A stretch of 64,000 nt of DNA. Source: Klebsiella africana (GTDB taxonomy: Bacteria > Pseudomonadota > Gammaproteobacteria > Enterobacterales > Enterobacteriaceae). Position numbers and translations under genes: made by a program. The stretch lies in contig NZ_CP084874.1 of the NCBI RefSeq assembly GCF_020526085.1, positions 2,914,001 to 2,978,000 on the forward strand, in the 5' to 3' direction. Numbering within the stretch: position 1 is the stretch's first letter; every line of letters starts with the position of its first letter. Positions 27,795 through 37,101 of the stretch are shown here, in pieces. The notes beneath the pieces were generated by a model. It was not told the origin of the DNA, made no database searches, and saw only the letters and a list, made by a program, of their open reading frames with translations.

Positions 27795-27902
27795 GTTTTC
27801 TCCTTTTCTCTCTGCTGAAAACATGAGCGATTATAAGCCCCTGAATGCCGACGATAAGACCGCGTTGGGCGACAGGATAGTTTTGCCAGCTGGAACAATG
27901 TC

Positions 27903-28793
27903 ATGGATAAACTGGATACGCTGACCTTGTTCGTGCGCATCGTCGAACGGGGCTCATTCAGTGCCGCTGCCGCGGATCTGGGGGTTTCCCGGCCGGTAGC
28001 GACCGCGGCTATTAAAGCGCTGGAAGTCAGTCTCGGGGCGCGGCTGCTACAGCGTACCACCCGGCACGTACGGCCGACGGCAGAAGGCTCGCTGTATTAT
28101 CAGCGCTGCGTGTCCATTCTGGCGGCCCTTGAGGAGGCCAATCGCAGCGCCGGGGGGAGCATCTCCGGCACCATTCGGGTAGACGTGGCGGGCAACCTGG
28201 CGCGGACCCTGCTTCTGCCCGCGCTGCCGCAGTTTCTCGCCCGCTACCCGGACATTACGCTGCAGATCGGCGAAAGCGAGCGTGACGTCGATCTGGTTCG
28301 CGAGGGAGTCGATTGCGTCATTCGCGGCGGCCATCTCCCCGACAGCGAGATGATCTGCCGGCCGCTCGCCGGGTTGCAGGAGATCACCTGCGCCAGCCCG
28401 ACCTATCTCGCCCGGTACGGCACGCCGGATACGATCGACGCTCTGGCGGATCACCAGATGATCGGATTTGTGTCATCACGCACGCAGCGTACATTGCCGC
28501 TGATCTTTACCCGGAATGGCCGCCAGGCCGAGGTCAGTTTGCCCTGTCGGCTGCTGACTTCGGATGCCGACGTCGGCGCCGAAGCGGCAAGGCTTGGCTT
28601 TGGCCTGTATCAGGCGCCCTTGCCCCGTCTTAAGGCCGATCTGACGACTGGCGCATTGATTGAAATACTCGCTGACTATCGTCCTGCGCCGCTGCCGCTT
28701 TCCCTGCTCTATCCCAGCAGCCGGCAGCTCTCTGCCCGGGTACAGGTATTTATCAACTGGGTGACGGCGCTAATGAAGACTCCCCTGGGGTAG
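27903..28793 (+). CDS. LysR-family transcriptional regulator
   Basis: A 296-residue LysR regulator. The N-terminal winged helix-turn-helix begins MDKLDTLTLFVRIVERGSFS and includes LLQRTTRHVRPTAEG. The C-terminal substrate-binding domain (about residues 90-290) includes a DCVIRGG patch typical of the CrgA-like subgroup. It is divergently transcribed from the SDR gene and is the likely regulator of it. The ligand is unknown. Confidence 0.92.
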   Translation: MDKLDTLTLFVRIVERGSFSAAAADLGVSRPVATAAIKALEVSLGARLLQRTTRHVRPTAEGSLYYQRCVSILAALEEANRSAGGSISGTIRVDVAGNLARTLLLPALPQFLARYPDITLQIGESERDVDLVREGVDCVIRGGHLPDSEMICRPLAGLQEITCASPTYLARYGTPDTIDALADHQMIGFVSSRTQRTLPLIFTRNGRQAEVSLPCRLLTSDADVGAEAARLGFGLYQAPLPRLKADLTTGALIEILADYRPAPLPLSLLYPSSRQLSARVQVFINWVTALMKTPLG

Positions 28794-29118
28794 CAGGCAT
28801 CCGGAAGGCTAAAATAACGTTTGCTATTATTCGCGGCTCGTGCGTTAATCGTTTAGTCGATTTACCAGACAAAAAGTTATTATCTGAGTACGTGTTCTCA
28901 TCTCCAGGCGTTATCCCTGATACCACCTTCCTTTGAGCAGTCCCGTTAGTAGTTTGCTTTTTCTGTAAACAGGCCCTGTCAGATCCCTGTCGGCTCCTTA
29001 AAAAGTCCTCTATCTGACCCCGAACCCGGCTTACCACCAACTAAAATCAGCCGCGTTAATTTTCCTGAAAACGACCATTGTCTTTTCAACAGAACATCAC
29101 CCATACAAGGTTTATATT
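28794..29118. other. Intergenic region before the YmcF-like gene
   Basis: These 325 bp lie between the LysR stop and the small-protein start. No protein frame in it looks real. A possible weak hairpin (AATA...TATT, about 28813-28828) follows the LysR gene. The long stretch before 29119 could be a structured 5' leader such as cold-shock mRNAs have, but I see no clear cold box. Confidence 0.4.
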
Positions 29119-29307
29119 ATGATCGAACATATCCATTTTAGATGCCCATGCTGCCATGGCTCCCAGTACAGAACGTCCCAGTTTGACGTCACTGAAAAAA
29201 ACCCTTTTGGTGCGAAATGCATTTTCTGCAAATCGGCCATGATGACATTAGATACTATCCGTCCTCATCACCTGGGCGCGCTGTCCGCCGCCCAGGCACA
29301 GCAATAA
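29119..29307 (+). CDS. ymcF: YmcF-like cold-shock small zinc-ribbon protein
   Basis: A 62-residue protein with two Cys pairs (CPCC near residue 9 and CIFC near residue 35) that can form a zinc ribbon. The string FRCPCCHGSQYRTSQFDVTE matches what I remember of E. coli YmcF, a small protein made on cold shock. In E. coli YmcF is reported to initiate at a non-standard ATT. Here an ATG is present directly after an in-frame ATT (att atg). There is no strong ribosome site; the nearest is AAGG about 11 bases upstream of the ATG. The function is unknown. Confidence 0.78.
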   Translation: MIEHIHFRCPCCHGSQYRTSQFDVTEKNPFGAKCIFCKSAMMTLDTIRPHHLGALSAAQAQQ

Positions 29308-29341
29308 GATGATGAAGCTGGTGAACGCGGGTGGGGAAATT

Positions 29342-29363
29342 CCCCCGGTGATTCATCCGGGGG
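29342..29363. terminator. GC-rich hairpin between convergent ymcF-like and HATPase genes
   Basis: A perfect 7-bp stem, CCCCCGG and CCGGGGG, encloses an 8-base loop, between two convergent genes. The T tract on either strand is weak (AATTT on the minus side), so termination efficiency is uncertain. Confidence 0.5.
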
Positions 29364-29377
29364 CAACGTCTGGTCCC

Positions 29378-29833
29378 TCACCCGCAGCGATCGTCGGTGG
29401 CATGGCTAAGGCCGGTATCAGGCAACGCTTTTATCAGGGTAGTCACATTCTCCCCGGCGCCAGTTTCCACATTAAAATAGTCCACCGCACGCAGAATAAG
29501 CCGCAAGCCTCTGCCGCCTTCCGCTAACGGATCGACATCAAAGTGCTCATCGTCACGCGCCAGCGCCAGGCGTTCGGCAGGAAAGATCTCTCCCGCATCG
29601 ATAAAGCGCAGCGTCACACGGTCATCGTCCGCGAAAAATTCCGCGCGAAAAACGCATTGACCATCTTCATGCAACGCATAGCGAATAATATTCGTCGCCG
29701 TTTCACAGGCGGCGAGATCGAGTGCGAAGCGCCACTCCTCCCCGACAGGCAGCGGCGCCATTTGTTGAGTCAACCACGCCGCCAGCGGCGAAAGCGAGGT
29801 AAGTTGGGCAGGAAACATCATGATATTATTCAC
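29378..29833 (-). CDS. RsbW/SpoIIAB-like HATPase (anti-sigma or partner-switch kinase)
   Basis: A 151-residue protein with a small GHKL ATPase domain of the anti-sigma kinase type. The N box is in ALDLAACETATNIIRYA, the G1-like part in RFIDAGEIF and the G2 part in LAEGGRGLRLILRAVDYF. Such kinases phosphorylate a STAS antagonist and bind a target protein. It is the third gene of a leftward set after a PP2C phosphatase and a STAS protein, 7 bp from the latter. The longest frame starts with GTG 29833; ATG 29821 or 29818 are alternatives. No sigma factor gene lies nearby, so the target is unknown. Confidence 0.82.
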   Translation of the reverse strand: MNNIMMFPAQLTSLSPLAAWLTQQMAPLPVGEEWRFALDLAACETATNIIRYALHEDGQCVFRAEFFADDDRVTLRFIDAGEIFPAERLALARDDEHFDVDPLAEGGRGLRLILRAVDYFNVETGAGENVTTLIKALPDTGLSHATDDRCG

Positions 29834-29840
29834 GGGAACG

Positions 29841-30179
29841 TCACGGATTTAACTGCGCAAGGGCTGAAACGCGATCCTCGCTAATACGGAAAATACGATC
29901 CATTCTGGTCAGGGTGAACATATTGCGAATGCCGGGGTTCCACGCGCACAGTGTCATTACTCCTTTACCATTCATCATTTTCATCAGGGAAACCAACGTT
30001 CCCAAACCGCTACTGTCGATATAATCGATTTTGCTGAAATCAACAATCAGATCGGCACGAGCTTCGCCTATTTCCTCGGCGATTGCCGCTTTAAAGGCCA
30101 CTGCGACGGACGCATCCAGCCGACGCACCGCCGGCGTCAGGATCGTGACCGAGGCCTGCCGTTCGGTTTCAATTTTCAT
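29841..30179 (-). CDS. STAS-domain anti-sigma factor antagonist
   Basis: A 112-residue STAS protein like SpoIIAA/RsbV. The phosphorylation loop IDYIDSSGLGTLVSL (Ser56/Ser57) is intact. ATG 30179 overlaps the phosphatase stop by 11 bp (ATGAAAATTGA), implying coupled translation; the frame extends to 30200 but would overlap further. It should be phosphorylated by the downstream HATPase and dephosphorylated by the upstream PP2C phosphatase, forming a partner switch. Confidence 0.88.
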   Translation of the reverse strand: MKIETERQASVTILTPAVRRLDASVAVAFKAAIAEEIGEARADLIVDFSKIDYIDSSGLGTLVSLMKMMNGKGVMTLCAWNPGIRNMFTLTRMDRIFRISEDRVSALAQLNP

Positions 30180-31383
30180 CACTGTCCCCTGTACGTTCAA
30201 TAATCAAGAGTGAAACATCATCAGCCATTGCCTGCGGCTCCCGGTCAGCATCATTGCGCCAGCGGGTAAGCTGCCCGGCAAACTGCGCCAGCAGCGTGGG
30301 TAGCGAAAGCGTGACGCCATCCTGCAGACAGCGCTGCAAACGCGCTTCGCCAAACTGTTCACCGTTCAGGTTTTCGCATTCGGTAATACCGTCGCTGAAC
30401 AGGCACAGCCGCTCCCCCGGCGCGAGCGAAAAGTTGACATCGGTCCATGAGAGATCGTCTATCAACCCCACCGGCGCTCCGCCGCTGCCGACCGGCCGGA
30501 CACCGCCTTCCGGGCTAATGATAAAGGGTGTAGGATGCCCGGCCTGACACAGTTTCCCCTCACCCGTTGCCAGGTCAATCACGCCATAGATCAGGGTGAA
30601 ATAGCTGACGATCTCTGTTTCGTTACTGCAAAAACGACTATTGAGGATCGTCACCACCTGAGCAGGCGACGCCGGCTGGTTATCGGCAGAGGAAAGAAAT
30701 CGTTCAACGGCCCGGCCATGCAGAAACTGGCGGGCGACAGCGAGCGACATCATCGCCGCCCCCACGCCGTGCCCGGAAACATCCACGCAGTAAAATCCGA
30801 GGCGATCGCCCAGCGGGAAAACGTTAAAAATATCCCCCGACACCCAGGCCGACGGCAGGAAAATCCAGTCTGAGAAAAACCCCTGATGGCGCAGCTGATG
30901 GGCGGGGAGAACCGACTGCTGAATGCGCGCCGCCAGCTCCAGATCCTGTTCAATCTGCCGCAGCGCTTCGCTCAGCCGCGTATTACGCGCGGCGAGGTCG
31001 GCTTCGAGGGAGAGGATCCGCGCCCCGGCGTGCAGCCGCGCCCGCAGTTCGCTCTGCTCCACCGGTTTGCTGAGAAAATCATCAGCCCCGGCGTCAAACC
31101 CCTGCGTTACATCACCGGGATCTTCGCGGGCGGTGAGCAATATCAGATAAACATAGTGGCCAAACTGGCGACGGCGAACCTCCCGGCACAGCGTCAGGCC
31201 GTTCATCTCCGGCATTTCCCAGTCGCTAATCACCAGACTGATGGGCTGGTTCTCGAGAATCGTCAGTGCGGCGACGCCGTTTTCCGCCTCGCTGACGATA
31301 TAGCCCCACTGCGTCAACATCCGGCTCAACAGCCGACGATAAACCAGCGAATCTTCAACAATCAGGACGTGCTGTGCCGACAT
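30169..31383 (-). CDS. Response regulator with PP2C/SpoIIE (RsbU-type) phosphatase domain
   Basis: A 404-residue protein. The receiver domain spans residues 4-120, with acidic residues Glu10 and Asp11, phosphoacceptor Asp54 (SDWEMPEMNG) and a KP pair near 104. A coiled segment (EADLAARNTRLSEALRQIEQD) leads to the SpoIIE-type phosphatase domain with SGDIFNVF, VDVSGHGVGAAMM and SDGITE motifs. It likely dephosphorylates the adjacent STAS protein when its receiver is phosphorylated. Start ATG 31383 has AGGAGG upstream. The architecture resembles RssB/HsbR-like switches in Pseudomonas and Vibrio. The hybrid kinase encoded divergently is the obvious candidate phosphodonor. Confidence 0.9.
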   Translation of the reverse strand: MSAQHVLIVEDSLVYRRLLSRMLTQWGYIVSEAENGVAALTILENQPISLVISDWEMPEMNGLTLCREVRRRQFGHYVYLILLTAREDPGDVTQGFDAGADDFLSKPVEQSELRARLHAGARILSLEADLAARNTRLSEALRQIEQDLELAARIQQSVLPAHQLRHQGFFSDWIFLPSAWVSGDIFNVFPLGDRLGFYCVDVSGHGVGAAMMSLAVARQFLHGRAVERFLSSADNQPASPAQVVTILNSRFCSNETEIVSYFTLIYGVIDLATGEGKLCQAGHPTPFIISPEGGVRPVGSGGAPVGLIDDLSWTDVNFSLAPGERLCLFSDGITECENLNGEQFGEARLQRCLQDGVTLSLPTLLAQFAGQLTRWRNDADREPQAMADDVSLLIIERTGDSDEN

Positions 31384-31756
31384 TGCGCCTCCTAAATCGG
31401 CAGGAACCAAATCAGGCTGACCGTGCCTTCGCGAAACCTGCCGCTGTACGCTATCAGTTTAGTCAGTCGCGGGTTGGCTTGCTCATCAGTAATGGGGTTG
31501 TCAACCAGGCTATACTCCTACCTGACGGCAACACCAATCGACTTCAGCGACAAACTGGCGATAACTGGCTGGTCAGCAAAAGTAACGTGTGGGTGCTGCT
31601 GGATAAAGACGAATGAGCGGCGGCCCGCTTTACCGCAGAATAGCAACGAGGAAATCCTGCAAGGGGAAAACTCATGCATGGCCAGCGCGTGTCGTCTGCG
31701 GAATTTAACCCGCCCGGCCGCTGCCTGCCGGGCGAGCGGGTTATGAGGAGCGCACC
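31384..31756. other. Divergent control region of the partner-switch and globin/kinase genes
   Basis: These 373 bp lie between the start of the leftward phosphatase operon and the rightward globin-fold gene. They should hold promoters for both. Short open frames here look random. The end nearest the globin gene has a GC-rich hairpin, listed separately. Confidence 0.5.
31707..31742 (+). promoter_or_regulatory. Leader hairpin just upstream of the globin-fold gene
   Basis: AACCCGC and GCGGGTT (outer), then CCGGC and GCCGG (inner) pair with one 4-base bulge and an 8-base loop. The structure ends 14 bases before the start codon and immediately precedes the TGAGGAG ribosome site. It could regulate translation or mark a terminator-like pause. 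No T tract follows. Confidence 0.4.
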
Positions 31757-32191
31757 ATGAAGTTTTATCGCGATCTCTTTGAGGCCAGCCTGAATCGCGT
31801 CGTTCCGGATCACGACAAACAGCGCTTCTTTCAGGCCTTCTACAGCACCTTTATCCATATGTCTCCGGAAACCGAGCAGCACTTATCCCAACGCTCCGGC
31901 GAGGAAGGCCAGCAGATGGTCTTTAAAAGCTTTTTCGCCATGCTGGCGGTCAACGGCGACCTCTTTGTACCCGATTTTCTGGAACGGCTGGCGCGGGCAC
32001 AGAGCGAGGAAGGCCTGCGTCTGCCGCCGCGTTTTTTTGCCCTCTGGCGGGAAGCCATGCTCAAAACCGTCCGCGCCAGCGATCCGCTGTGCGATGAAGA
32101 AATCCTTACCGCATGGGCGATGGCGATCGCCCCCGGGCTTGAGTATCTGCGCCGCCAGGCAGAGCTCCACTATCAAACCACAGGTCACTGA
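31757..32191 (+). CDS. Globin-fold sensor-like protein, apparently without proximal His
   Basis: A 144-residue protein whose helix pattern resembles bacterial globins: [17 protein letters not shown] (residues 29-45), a helix around [10 protein letters not shown], then [21 protein letters not shown] and [10 protein letters not shown]. In haem globins the segment before the GLxLPxxYF stretch carries the proximal His; here the aligned position is Gln82. It may therefore be a non-haem globin like the N-terminal domain of Bacillus RsbR. It is followed after two bases by the hybrid kinase gene and is surely cotranscribed. The ribosome site TGAGGAG is strong. The fold assignment is by eye. Confidence 0.6.
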   Translation: MKFYRDLFEASLNRVVPDHDKQRFFQAFYSTFIHMSPETEQHLSQRSGEEGQQMVFKSFFAMLAVNGDLFVPDFLERLARAQSEEGLRLPPRFFALWREAMLKTVRASDPLCDEEILTAWAMAIAPGLEYLRRQAELHYQTTGH

Positions 32192-32193
32192 TC

Positions 32194-34935
32194 ATGCATG
32201 CCGCTAACCGTGCCGACCTCAACGTCCTGCCTTCGGCGGTGATGATTTACGATGAGCGCGAACGACTGCAGGCCTGGAATGATAAGGTGGCGCTGTTTTA
32301 TCCAACGATCGCGCCCTGGCTCGCCGTCGGCGCTTCTCTTGAGAGCCTGGCGGAGAAGTTTATCGATGCCGGATATAACATTGCCCCTCGCCGGCAACAG
32401 ACGCTACGCGAGACGATTATCCGCAACTACCGCCAGGCGAACCATTGCGAAGTCAGACAGTCGGGAAAACGTCGGCTGTACGTCCAGCATCAGCGGCTGG
32501 GGGATGGCGGAATTGTCAGCCTGCATACCGATATCACTGAGCTTGACGACGCCCGGCGCTCGCGTCATCAGCTTCATGACGACTTTTTATTCACCGCGGA
32601 ATCGATCCAGATCGGTATCTGGGACTGGCAGGTCTCCCACGACAACCTGCAGGTGAATGACACCCTGCTGGCGATGGTTGGCCAGTCGCGGGCACAGTGG
32701 CACTACCCGCTGAGCTTTATGCTCAATCTGATCCATGAGGACGATCGCGCTACCCTGCAGCAGGCGATGATCGCCTCGCAAAACGAGCATATGCCGGTTT
32801 TTGAATGTGAGCTTCGCGTCCAGCACCCGACGCAAGGCTGGCGTTGGATGCTGCTCTCCGGGCAGATTGTCACCCTCAATATGCAACAACAGGCAGAGCG
32901 AGTGATCGGGACGTTGCAGGATATTACCCGGCGCAAAGCCGCAGAGCTGCTGGCCATTGAGGCGGCGAAGGCGGCCCGTGAGGCGAACGAAGCGAAAAGC
33001 GCCTTCCTCGCCAATATGAGCCACGAAATCCGCACCCCGATGAACGGCATTCTCGGCATGACGCAGCTGTGCCTCGACACGCCGCTCACCGCAGAGCAGC
33101 GGGAGTACCTTTCGCTGGTAATGAGCTCAGCCCAGTCGCTGCTGCACATTATTAACGACATTCTTGATTTCTCACGCATTGAGTCGGGCAAGATGCAGGT
33201 GGACGAAGAGCCGCTGGAGATCCGCCCCTTTATCCAGTCGCTGATCCGCCCGCATATGCCTGCCGCCAGCGAAAAGGGTATTGAGCTGCTGGTGGATATC
33301 TCCCCTGCGGTACCGGAGGTGCTGATCGTCGATGGCCCCCGGCTGCGGCAAATCCTGACTAACCTGTTGGGTAATGCGCTGAAGTTCACTCATCAGGGGG
33401 AGGTTCTGCTGGCGATAGCGCCGGCCGACGACGAAAGCCGCTGGCGCTTTCGCATTCGCGATACCGGGATTGGCATTGCCCCGGAAAAGCAAAAGGCAAT
33501 CTTCGAGGCCTTCAGCCAGGCCGATAGCTCCACCACCCGCCGCTACGGCGGCACCGGTCTGGGGTTAACCATTTCGGCCCGCCTGGTCAGCCTGATGGAC
33601 GGCGAGCTGACGGTGGAGAGCCTGCCCGGGGCGGGCAGTGAATTTGCCTTCACCCTGCCGCTGGCAAGTCTGCACGCCGCCTCCGCTAACGCCCCGCCGG
33701 GACGCTTCAACAACGAGCGGGTGCTGGTGGTTGACGACAACAGCACCAACCTGCGCCTGCTCGACACTATGCTTCGCCAGATGGGGCTGATACCAACCTG
33801 CGTGGACAACGCCGGCGAGGCGTTACGTCGGGCCGCCGAAGGGCCGCCCTGGCCGCTGATCCTGCTGGACGCGCAAATGCCGGATATGGACGGCGTATCG
33901 CTGGCGCTGGAGCTCTCCGCCCTGCCTGAAGCCCGGCAAAGCCAGATCATTATGCTCAGCTCCATGAGCCGCCATTTTGACGTCAATATGCTCAAGCGCA
34001 TCGGTATCGCCCACTATCTGCATAAACCGGTGGCGCAGCGCGAACTGCATCAGGTTATCACCGGTATTCTGGTGCCCACACCGGTGGTGGCGTCAACGCC
34101 TGCCCCCGTTGCGGAACCGGTCATGGACCAGACCGGGCTGCATATCCTGCTGGCCGAGGACAATCTGGTTAATCAGAAGGTCGCGAAACGGCTGCTGGAA
34201 CAGCTTGGCCACCGCTGCGAGGTGGTGAACAACGGCCGGGAGGCGCTGGAGCGCTGGCGCGCCGCCTGCTGGGATCTCCTGCTTATCGATCTGCAAATGC
34301 CGGAGATGGACGGTGAGACCGCCATCCGCCTGGTGCGGGAAGAGACGCTGGCGCTGGGTCGGGAGCACCAGCCCGCGATTGCCATGACCGCCCACGCGAT
34401 GCAGGGCGATAGAGAGCGCTGTCTGGCGATGGGTTTCGACGGTTATATCGCCAAACCAGTGAGTCTTGAGGCGCTACGGGAAGCCATCGCCCGCGTCGGC
34501 GCAACGGAAGATAGTGGTTTGGAGGAAAAGGCAGGCTTGCCGGACGAGGCCCACCTGTTAAAACAGTGCGCCGACGATCCTGAGCTGGTCGAGGAGCTGC
34601 TGGGACTTTTCGCTGAAGGGCTTGACGCCGCAATCATCGCCCTCACCCACGCCATTGATGCTAATGACCGGGAGACGTGGCGCCGAACCGCCCATAAACT
34701 GCGCGGCGAGGCGGTCACCCTCGGCTTTCAACGCCTTGCCGGGGTGCTCCAGCAGCTGGAGAGCCTGGCGGGCTCGCCCGACCAAACTGTGCCTGATGTT
34801 CTGCGCGACGCACTGGCTGAGGCGACCACTGGCTGCCACCTTTGGCTGCGGCGCAGAGCGCAGGCGGCTTCACGCTATGCCCCGCTCAGTCGTGGATTTT
34901 CACCCCCAGACAGCCGCGAACGAACTCAGGGTTGA
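32194..34935 (+). CDS. Hybrid sensor histidine kinase (PAS-PAS-HK-REC-REC-Hpt)
   Basis: A 913-residue cytoplasmic hybrid kinase without transmembrane helices. Two PAS-like domains (about 10-110 and 125-245) are followed by the dimerisation domain with His277 in [11 protein letters not shown] and the ATPase domain ([24 protein letters not shown]). Receiver 1 has Asp559, receiver 2 has Asp699, and the C-terminal Hpt domain has His834 in AHKLRGE. It belongs to the BarA/ArcB style of phosphorelay. The Hpt could pass phosphate to the receiver-phosphatase encoded divergently. Its 3' end overlaps the convergent aldo-keto reductase gene by 50 bp. Confidence 0.93.
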   Translation: MHAANRADLNVLPSAVMIYDERERLQAWNDKVALFYPTIAPWLAVGASLESLAEKFIDAGYNIAPRRQQTLRETIIRNYRQANHCEVRQSGKRRLYVQHQRLGDGGIVSLHTDITELDDARRSRHQLHDDFLFTAESIQIGIWDWQVSHDNLQVNDTLLAMVGQSRAQWHYPLSFMLNLIHEDDRATLQQAMIASQNEHMPVFECELRVQHPTQGWRWMLLSGQIVTLNMQQQAERVIGTLQDITRRKAAELLAIEAAKAAREANEAKSAFLANMSHEIRTPMNGILGMTQLCLDTPLTAEQREYLSLVMSSAQSLLHIINDILDFSRIESGKMQVDEEPLEIRPFIQSLIRPHMPAASEKGIELLVDISPAVPEVLIVDGPRLRQILTNLLGNALKFTHQGEVLLAIAPADDESRWRFRIRDTGIGIAPEKQKAIFEAFSQADSSTTRRYGGTGLGLTISARLVSLMDGELTVESLPGAGSEFAFTLPLASLHAASANAPPGRFNNERVLVVDDNSTNLRLLDTMLRQMGLIPTCVDNAGEALRRAAEGPPWPLILLDAQMPDMDGVSLALELSALPEARQSQIIMLSSMSRHFDVNMLKRIGIAHYLHKPVAQRELHQVITGILVPTPVVASTPAPVAEPVMDQTGLHILLAEDNLVNQKVAKRLLEQLGHRCEVVNNGREALERWRAACWDLLLIDLQMPEMDGETAIRLVREETLALGREHQPAIAMTAHAMQGDRERCLAMGFDGYIAKPVSLEALREAIARVGATEDSGLEEKAGLPDEAHLLKQCADDPELVEELLGLFAEGLDAAIIALTHAIDANDRETWRRTAHKLRGEAVTLGFQRLAGVLQQLESLAGSPDQTVPDVLRDALAEATTGCHLWLRRRAQAASRYAPLSRGFSPPDSRERTQG

Positions 34936-35755
34936 AGTGTTTGACCGCTTCGCCAACGTAACCTAAATCCAGGGCACTGATTTGCGCCATTTCGTTATCT
35001 GTTAATACAAAATCCCAGATAGCAAAATTTTCTTCAATGCGCTCCTGGCGGGTGGATTTAGGGATCACCGTGACGCCACGCTGCACGTTCCAGCGCAGAA
35101 CAACCTGCGCAATGGTTTTCTGGTGCGCATCGGCGATCCCCTGAAGCAATGCATCTTGATACGGGTTATGTCTGCCACCGCCTAACGGCGCCCACGCTTC
35201 AGGCTGAACGTGATAGCGTTTCATGGTTTCCAGCGCCGCGGGCTGCGCGAAATAAGGATGCAATTCGACCTGGTTTACCATCGGCTTAATTCTGACGGTT
35301 TCGCAGAAGTTGACCAACACATGCGCATAGAAGTTAGAAACGCCAATCGCCTTCAGTTTGCCAGCGTCATAGGCCTCTTCCAGCGCACGCCAGGCGCTGA
35401 AATAATCGCCCATTGCCTGATGTAGCAAATAGAGATCAAAGTATTCCAGGCCCGATTTTTTTAAGGACGCGGCAATCCCAGCTTTCGCCATCCCGGTGTT
35501 GGCCATATCCTGGACCCAGAGTTTGGAGGTAATAAAAAGCTCATCGCGGGTACACAGACCTTGTGCAATAGCTTCACGGACGGCGTCACCGACGGCATCT
35601 TCATTGTCGTAGACGGCAGCGGTATCGATGAGGCGATAACCGGTGCGAATGGCGTTCAACACCGCCTGCTTACACTCCGCTTTATCGGTCACCTTGAAAA
35701 CGCCGAAACCCAGCATCGGCATTTTGCGAGCGTTACTTAATACTGAATATTCCAC
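34886..35755 (-). CDS. Aldo/keto reductase
   Basis: A 289-residue aldo/keto reductase of the 2,5-diketo-D-gluconate reductase type. The catalytic tetrad is visible: Asp44, Tyr49, Lys78 and His112. The NADPH-binding C-terminal [13 protein letters not shown] is present. It starts with GTG at 35755, with GAGGGC upstream. It lies 78 bp downstream of an MFS exporter gene in the same orientation and may be cotranscribed with it and the hydrolase. The substrate is unknown. Confidence 0.9.
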   Translation of the reverse strand: MEYSVLSNARKMPMLGFGVFKVTDKAECKQAVLNAIRTGYRLIDTAAVYDNEDAVGDAVREAIAQGLCTRDELFITSKLWVQDMANTGMAKAGIAASLKKSGLEYFDLYLLHQAMGDYFSAWRALEEAYDAGKLKAIGVSNFYAHVLVNFCETVRIKPMVNQVELHPYFAQPAALETMKRYHVQPEAWAPLGGGRHNPYQDALLQGIADAHQKTIAQVVLRWNVQRGVTVIPKSTRQERIEENFAIWDFVLTDNEMAQISALDLGYVGEAVKHFNPEFVRGCLGVKIHD

Positions 35756-35833
35756 GCTGAAGCCCTCATGATGTAAAAAAGCAATGGTAAGCCAAAAACG
35801 CCATCCCGATTAGACAGTCAATCCTGATTTGAC

Positions 35834-37036
35834 CTATGCATCCAGTTCATTAATCGCGTTGCGCTGAGATGACCTGTGTTTGACAGAGAGCAGGAAGCTT
35901 CCTCCTGCGGCTGCCAGCAGTAACAAACCGCTCAATGCAAAAGTGCTGCGCCATCCCAGACTATCAAACATCAGACCGCCTGCCGTTGACCCGAGGGCTA
36001 TCGATAGCTGGATCACGGCAACCATCAGCCCGCCGCCCGCCTCCGCATCCTCGGGCAGGGTCCGCGCAATCCATGTCCACCAGCCGGTGGGCGCCGCCGT
36101 CGCCAGCAGGCCCCACAGGCTTAACAGTACGGCGACCGATCCCATGTACTGTCCGGCCAGCAGAAGCGTTCCGGCAATCGCGGCCATTAACAACGGGATA
36201 GCCACCAGCGTCGGATAAAATTGGGCATTCAGAACGGTCGTAATAAGCAGCGTGCCGACAAAACCGGCGATACCCATTGCCAGCAATATCAGGGACAGAC
36301 CAGAAGGACTGACTTGGGTCACCGTCTCCAGAAACGGTCGCACATAGGTAAACAAGGTAAACTGTCCCATAAAGAACAGTCCGCAGGCCAGCAATCCCAG
36401 GGATACCGTAGAAAGACGGAACAGACGCAGCACCGATCCCTGCCGCTGCGGTGCGCGCGGGCTTTTCATCGACGGCAGGCTAACGCATTGCCAGACGAAG
36501 GCCAGCACCGCCAGCGGGACAAGACATAAAAAGGCGCCGCGCCAGCCGACGGTGGCCCCCAGGTAGCTGCCCAGCGGCGCTGCCACAACGGTGGCCAGCG
36601 CGTTGCCGCCGTTAAAGATGGCAAGTGCGCGGGGGACCTGGCGTTGCGGCACCAGCCTAATGGCCGTTGCCGCCGACATCGACCAGAAGCCGCCGATGAC
36701 GATCCCGATCATCGCTCTGCCCAGCATATAAACCGGGAAACTGGACGCCAGGGCAATAATCACTCCAGAGGCCGCCATCAGCGCCGTGAGCCCCAGCAGC
36801 AACCATTTACGATCCAGCGATCCGGTAAGACGGGAAATGGTCAGGCTGGTCAGTACCGCCAGCGCGCCCGAAAGCGCAATGCCCTGACCGGCTAATCCCT
36901 CGGTAATATGTAAATCACCCGCGATGGGTGTCAACAGACTGACCGGCATAAATTCTGAGGCAATGAGCACAAATACGCACAGCGTCATCGCCAGGACGCC
37001 GCTCCAGTGTGCCCGGGTATTACCTAATGCAGACAT
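35834..37036 (-). CDS. MFS transporter, DHA1-type (sugar-efflux/AraJ-YdhP-like)
   Basis: A 400-residue 12-helix major facilitator. It shows the A-motif-like SRLTGSLDRKWLLLG after helix 2 and a typical second half beginning near LLACGLFFMGQFTLFTYVRPF. Members export sugars, drugs or metabolites. It sits between an exported hydrolase gene and an aldo/keto reductase gene, suggesting a small catabolic or detoxification set under the LysR regulator at 38410. Confidence 0.88.
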   Translation of the reverse strand: MSALGNTRAHWSGVLAMTLCVFVLIASEFMPVSLLTPIAGDLHITEGLAGQGIALSGALAVLTSLTISRLTGSLDRKWLLLGLTALMAASGVIIALASSFPVYMLGRAMIGIVIGGFWSMSAATAIRLVPQRQVPRALAIFNGGNALATVVAAPLGSYLGATVGWRGAFLCLVPLAVLAFVWQCVSLPSMKSPRAPQRQGSVLRLFRLSTVSLGLLACGLFFMGQFTLFTYVRPFLETVTQVSPSGLSLILLAMGIAGFVGTLLITTVLNAQFYPTLVAIPLLMAAIAGTLLLAGQYMGSVAVLLSLWGLLATAAPTGWWTWIARTLPEDAEAGGGLMVAVIQLSIALGSTAGGLMFDSLGWRSTFALSGLLLLAAAGGSFLLSVKHRSSQRNAINELDA

Positions 37037-37056
37037 TCTTTATCTCCGACAATACA

Positions 37057-37076
37057 AAGCCGCCTGCAGGCGGCTT
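37057..37076 (-). terminator. 20-bp perfect palindromic hairpin between hydrolase and MFS genes
   Basis: AAGCCGCCTG and CAGGCGGCTT are perfect inverted halves. Read leftwards it gives a GC-rich stem followed by TTTGTATTG, a weak terminator or attenuator. It lies 26 bp past the hydrolase stop and 20 bp before the MFS start, so it may lower downstream expression. Confidence 0.5.
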
Positions 37077-37101
37077 AGGGGATGTCTCCGACACAGGAGA
37101 T

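Noticed and set aside
31423..31746. Short open frames in the divergent region before the globin-fold gene
   Set aside because: They have no ribosome sites and overlap the expected promoters; their composition looks random.
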